From assembly GCA_021732415.1 (NCBI GenBank), contig JAKFVC010000047.1:38730-102729 (forward strand): a stretch of 64,000 bases of DNA, read 5' to 3'. Shown here piece after piece: positions 62,901 through 64,000 of the stretch; position 1 is the first letter of the stretch; the number at the start of each line of letters is the position of its first letter. The translations under genes and the position numbers were made by a program. The notes under the pieces are model-generated. The model saw only the letters and a program-made list of their open reading frames with translations. It searched no databases and was not told the origin of the DNA. The stretch comes from Planctomycetaceae bacterium (GTDB lineage Bacteria > Planctomycetota > Planctomycetia > Planctomycetales > Planctomycetaceae).

Positions 62901-64000
62901 GGCCAATCAGACTGCCATTAGTGCTTCGGTCACGTCAGGATTCACGTGGGCTCCGGGAGCCACGCTCTGGCTGCGCTGGTCCGATCTCAATGAGACTGGC
63001 AACGATGACGGACTGGCGATTGACAATCTCGTCTTCTCGGCCCTCGTCAATCATGCCCCCGTGGCCAGTGATGGCACCCTGACGACCGACGAGGACACCA
63101 ATGGCACCGGCACTCTGGGAGTGACCGATGCCGAGAATACTCCGGCCCAGTTGACGATCAGCATCGTGGACGGGCCGAGTCACGGTTCAGTCCAGATCGA
63201 TGATATTCATACCGGGGCTTACACCTATACTCCCAACCCGGACTACTACGGTACTGACAGCTTTACCTTCAAGGCCAATGACGGCAAGCTGGACAGCAAT
63301 ATCTCGACGATTTCCATCACCGTCAATCCGATCAATGATGCTCCGACGATTGCCCCGCAATCGTTCAGCCTCGCCGAGAATACCGGCAACACGACGACGG
63401 TCGGCACCGTGCTGGCCAGTGACGTCGATGTCGGCGATCATCAAGCCTTCTCGATCACGGGAGGGAACAGTTCGGGGGCCTTCGCCATCAGCAGTGCCGG
63501 TGTCATCACCGTCGCGGATGCGACCAAGCTGGACTTCGAAACCACACCCACCTTCAGCCTCACGGTCACCGTGACCGATGACGGCAGCCTGACCGCGAGC
63601 AACACCGTCACCATCAACCTGACCGACGTCAACGAAGCACCGACGATTGCCCCGCAGACGTTCTCCCTCGCCGAGAACACGGCGAATAGCGTGACGGTCG
63701 GGACGGTTCTGGCCAACGATGTCGATGCCGGCGATCATAAAGCCTTCTCGATCACGGGTGGGAACAGTTCGGGAGCCTTCGCCATCAGCAGTGCGGGTGT
63801 CATCACCGTTGCGGATACGACCAAGCTGGACTTCGAGACCACTCCCACGTTCAGCCTGACTGTCACCGTGACCGATGACGGCACCCTGTCGGCGAGCAAC
63901 ACCGTCACGATCAACCTGACCAACGTCAACGAAGTGCCGACGATTGCCCCGCAGACCTTCTCCCTCGCCGAGAACACTGCCAATACGGTGACGGTCGGAA
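56977..64000 (+). CDS. Giant cadherin/CSPG-repeat adhesin-like surface protein (runs off window)
   Basis: The frame from ATG 56977 stays open to base 64000, at least 2,341 codons. The N-terminus has a basic stretch and the planctomycete motif VERLENRKLLTSFTVGDLVV. Order after it: a beta-propeller-like region (to ~390); four CSPG/cadherin-like repeats plus a related one (~390-960; GLTVNEGATGTVTTAKLQA); a jelly-roll-like module (~960-1170; GSNERALGTQASG); two repeats with EDTTKTFATSDF; three cadherin repeats (TIAPQTFSIAENTAN, VNEAPT); a second jelly-roll copy; an Ig-like VCBS repeat (GSVQIDDIHTGAYTYTPNPD); three more cadherin repeats. Calcium-dependent adhesion at the cell surface is likely. 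Confidence 0.92.
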   Translation, partial: MLLSNWLQGILNRALTRSTRTRIQRRRVQVPQRIAVERLENRKLLTSFTVGDLVVDRVGDGSTALTNAAAAISLVEFNTTSTSQSALNTVNLPSFATGGNNQGGFTDSGSATSNGFLHLSPNGSYLTLIGIDAQLATASVTGTTSAVANRNVATIDSTGTVTVQARLTDSFSANNARAAISTDTNDIWIAGTGTSGTDGVRYVNAATGTPTTSTTIATGNLRDVAIYGGILFTANTNSISSYAAPGAPPTTATAGTAIPFTTGGIASGSGAFVFFDRDAGTGATNLNGLDTLYVIDGSGIEKYEWTGSGWTQRGTATFSGTLFGLTAAVNGSNVDLYATNNLASNNLLIKISDTSGFGGTLTGAAGNFTTLASAGTNFAFRGVAFAPGSANQPPVVAANTGLTVNEGATGTVTTAKLQATDPEQAATSVTYTIGTATVNGSLKKSGTTLNSGSTFTQDDIDNNLITYVHNSGETTSDSFTFTVTDGAGGSVGPTTFNITVTPVNDAPTLTTNAGLSGVVLSSTATITTAILQVSDVDNSAAQLTYTVGTATTGLLKKSSTTLNSGDTFTQADINGGLITYTAPASGTTDSFTFTVSDGAGGSIGSTTFNITLAAANTAPTVAANTGLTLNEGATATITTVKLQVTDSEQGAASLIYTVDTAPVNGALKKSSTTLNASDTFTQADIDGGLITYVHDGGETTSDSFKFTVSDGAGGSIGQTTFSITVTPVNDTPTLTTNVGLTVAEGAAATTIGNAKLLVSDVDNTAAQLVFTVTTIPTGGILAKSGTPLAVNDTFTQADINANAITYAHAGGEVATDNFHFTVSDGAGGSIGDTTFAITVTPVNDDPTVTINRTLTVNPGQSVAISNAILLATDPDNTVSQLVYTVTTGPAKGTITKNALGVTSMTQSELNAGDTLANAIRYTATTGIAGDTDTIVLSFTDGTSTPITVTINIVIAAAAGPVAFTGNYSQNFDGLLPAPIPGDNSSLPTAMVLPLGWLSSETGTNSSNSVRFDSGTQATGDTYFYGSTGSNERALGTQASGSNDPVRIGVALTNTTGSTITSLNLAYIGEQWRKGTSTVDKLTFDYSTTATSLGAGTYTAVSAFDFVPPGVGTNDQAKDGNNSTNQAAISGTLTGLTWNAGETIYLRWTDANSTGNDDGMGIDNVAISLTNQPPVAQASSVTTEQDTAKTFAASDFQFTDPNNDSLASITISALNLASGDTLKLSGTDVAVNDTITAANIPNLVYTPASGTHGTARSTFDFKVNDAATGTVSATMSINVNSVPVAQPSSVTTDEDTTKTFATSDFLFTDGESNGLVSITISSLSLAGGDTLKLSGTDVAVNDTITAANIANLVYTPAGNANGAARSAFDFMVNDTGNGTVAATMTINVTAVNDTPTIAPQTFSIAENTANTVTVGTVVASDVDAGDTQVFTITAGNSSGAFDISSDGIITVADTTKLDLETTPSFSLTVQVTDGGSLFASNTVTINLTNVNEAPTIAPQTFSLDENTANGVTVGTVLANDVDAGDHQAFTITGGNSSGAFAISGAGVITVADTTKLNFETTPSFSLTVTVTDDGSLTASNTVTINLTDVNEAPTIAPQTFSIAENTANAVTVGTVLTNDVDAGDTKAFSITAGNSSGAFAISNAGVITVADSTKLDFETTPSFSLTVQVTDSGSLTGSATVTVNLTGVNEAPVLTINRTITVNPGQSVQLGSALLKFTDPENSTLTYTVTSGPSAGSLTKGAGAVTSFTSTELNAGDTLAGAIRYTTSGGAGTSDSFTVSVTDGTFTVTNIVVSINIVSPSAAVSFTGPAYSQSFDNLLPTPIPTDKLTLPSAMVLPAGWSAVEYGGTFGTVGGNADSSIQIDNGASGTGDMMFYGATGTNERALGSYASGSLQAVYGMALVNNTGTTIDNFSLAYVGEQWKDGGSATAAFNKLTFDYSTTATNIGTGTYTRVAGLDFTAPVNNTSSDATKDGNLPANQTAISASVTSGFTWAPGATLWLRWSDLNETGNDDGLAIDNLVFSALVNHAPVASDGTLTTDEDTNGTGTLGVTDAENTPAQLTISIVDGPSHGSVQIDDIHTGAYTYTPNPDYYGTDSFTFKANDGKLDSNISTISITVNPINDAPTIAPQSFSLAENTGNTTTVGTVLASDVDVGDHQAFSITGGNSSGAFAISSAGVITVADATKLDFETTPTFSLTVTVTDDGSLTASNTVTINLTDVNEAPTIAPQTFSLAENTANSVTVGTVLANDVDAGDHKAFSITGGNSSGAFAISSAGVITVADTTKLDFETTPTFSLTVTVTDDGTLSASNTVTINLTNVNEVPTIAPQTFSLAENTANTVTVG

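Noticed and set aside
1..64000. tRNA, rRNA or tmRNA genes
   Set aside because: No T-loop-type GTTCRANNC with paired arms or rRNA-like sequence was found by eye; a covariance scan would be needed to exclude them fully.

Overview
This 64-kb window is a piece of a planctomycete chromosome (class Planctomycetia by gene content). The evidence is a run of families typical of that group: a DUF1549-type protein with a CX4CH haem motif, a paired ThuA/LamG and DUF6797/multihaem-cytochrome locus, NHL and PQQ beta-propeller secreted proteins (one with EF-hands), and a giant cadherin/CSPG-repeat protein opening with the planctomycete-style N-terminal LENRKLLT motif. No rRNA, tRNA or CRISPR array was seen.

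Layout. 1-17.9 kb: partial DUF1549-type gene, GH63-like glycosidase, YgfZ/GcvT-like protein, TPR protein, SpoU-type rRNA methyltransferase, NHL protein, the ThuA + DUF6797/cytochrome pair (apparently one gene split by a -1 frameshift) and a two-gene membrane/STN-domain operon. 19-36.5 kb: principal sigma factor, ArsR/SRPBCC pair, zinc-ribbon membrane protein, ABC-2 permease, DapA-family lyase, FtsH, a sulfate import operon (Rrf2 regulator, Sbp, CysT, CysW, CysA), GlgX and a lipoprotein. 36.5-50.5 kb: a chromosomal integron. An intI-type integrase gene (49503-50516, +) lies at the right end; to its left are about 15 cassettes whose genes, except one, run leftwards on the minus strand and are separated by attC-like sites sharing a common core. 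Cassettes encode small membrane proteins, two RibD/DHFR-fold reductases, an AlkD-like protein, a HEFGH membrane protease and unknowns. The first attC site is split by remnants of IS110 and IS91 transposases. 50.5-56.5 kb: a RepA/AAA_25-like gene between related inverted repeats, an EF-hand/PQQ protein and two small ORFs. 56,977 to the window end: an adhesin-like gene of more than 2,340 codons that runs off the window and is built from repeats nearly identical at DNA level.

The strongest signal beyond ordinary genes is the number of intergenic inverted-repeat elements: more than twenty, in about fifteen sequence families, 40-350 bp long, many nested like Russian dolls. Several arms begin GTAGC. 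One sits inside a small cassette ORF, which can be restored by removing the element; another lies inside the IS remnant; one supplies a stop codon. They behave like small non-autonomous mobile palindromes. Together with the integron they make this an actively rearranging stretch.

The sulfate operon is preceded by an Rrf2 regulator with three cysteines and an IscR-type palindrome at its promoter, suggesting Fe-S or sulfur-status control. The secreted proteins at both ends fit extracellular polymer sensing, degradation or adhesion, but their substrates cannot be read from sequence.
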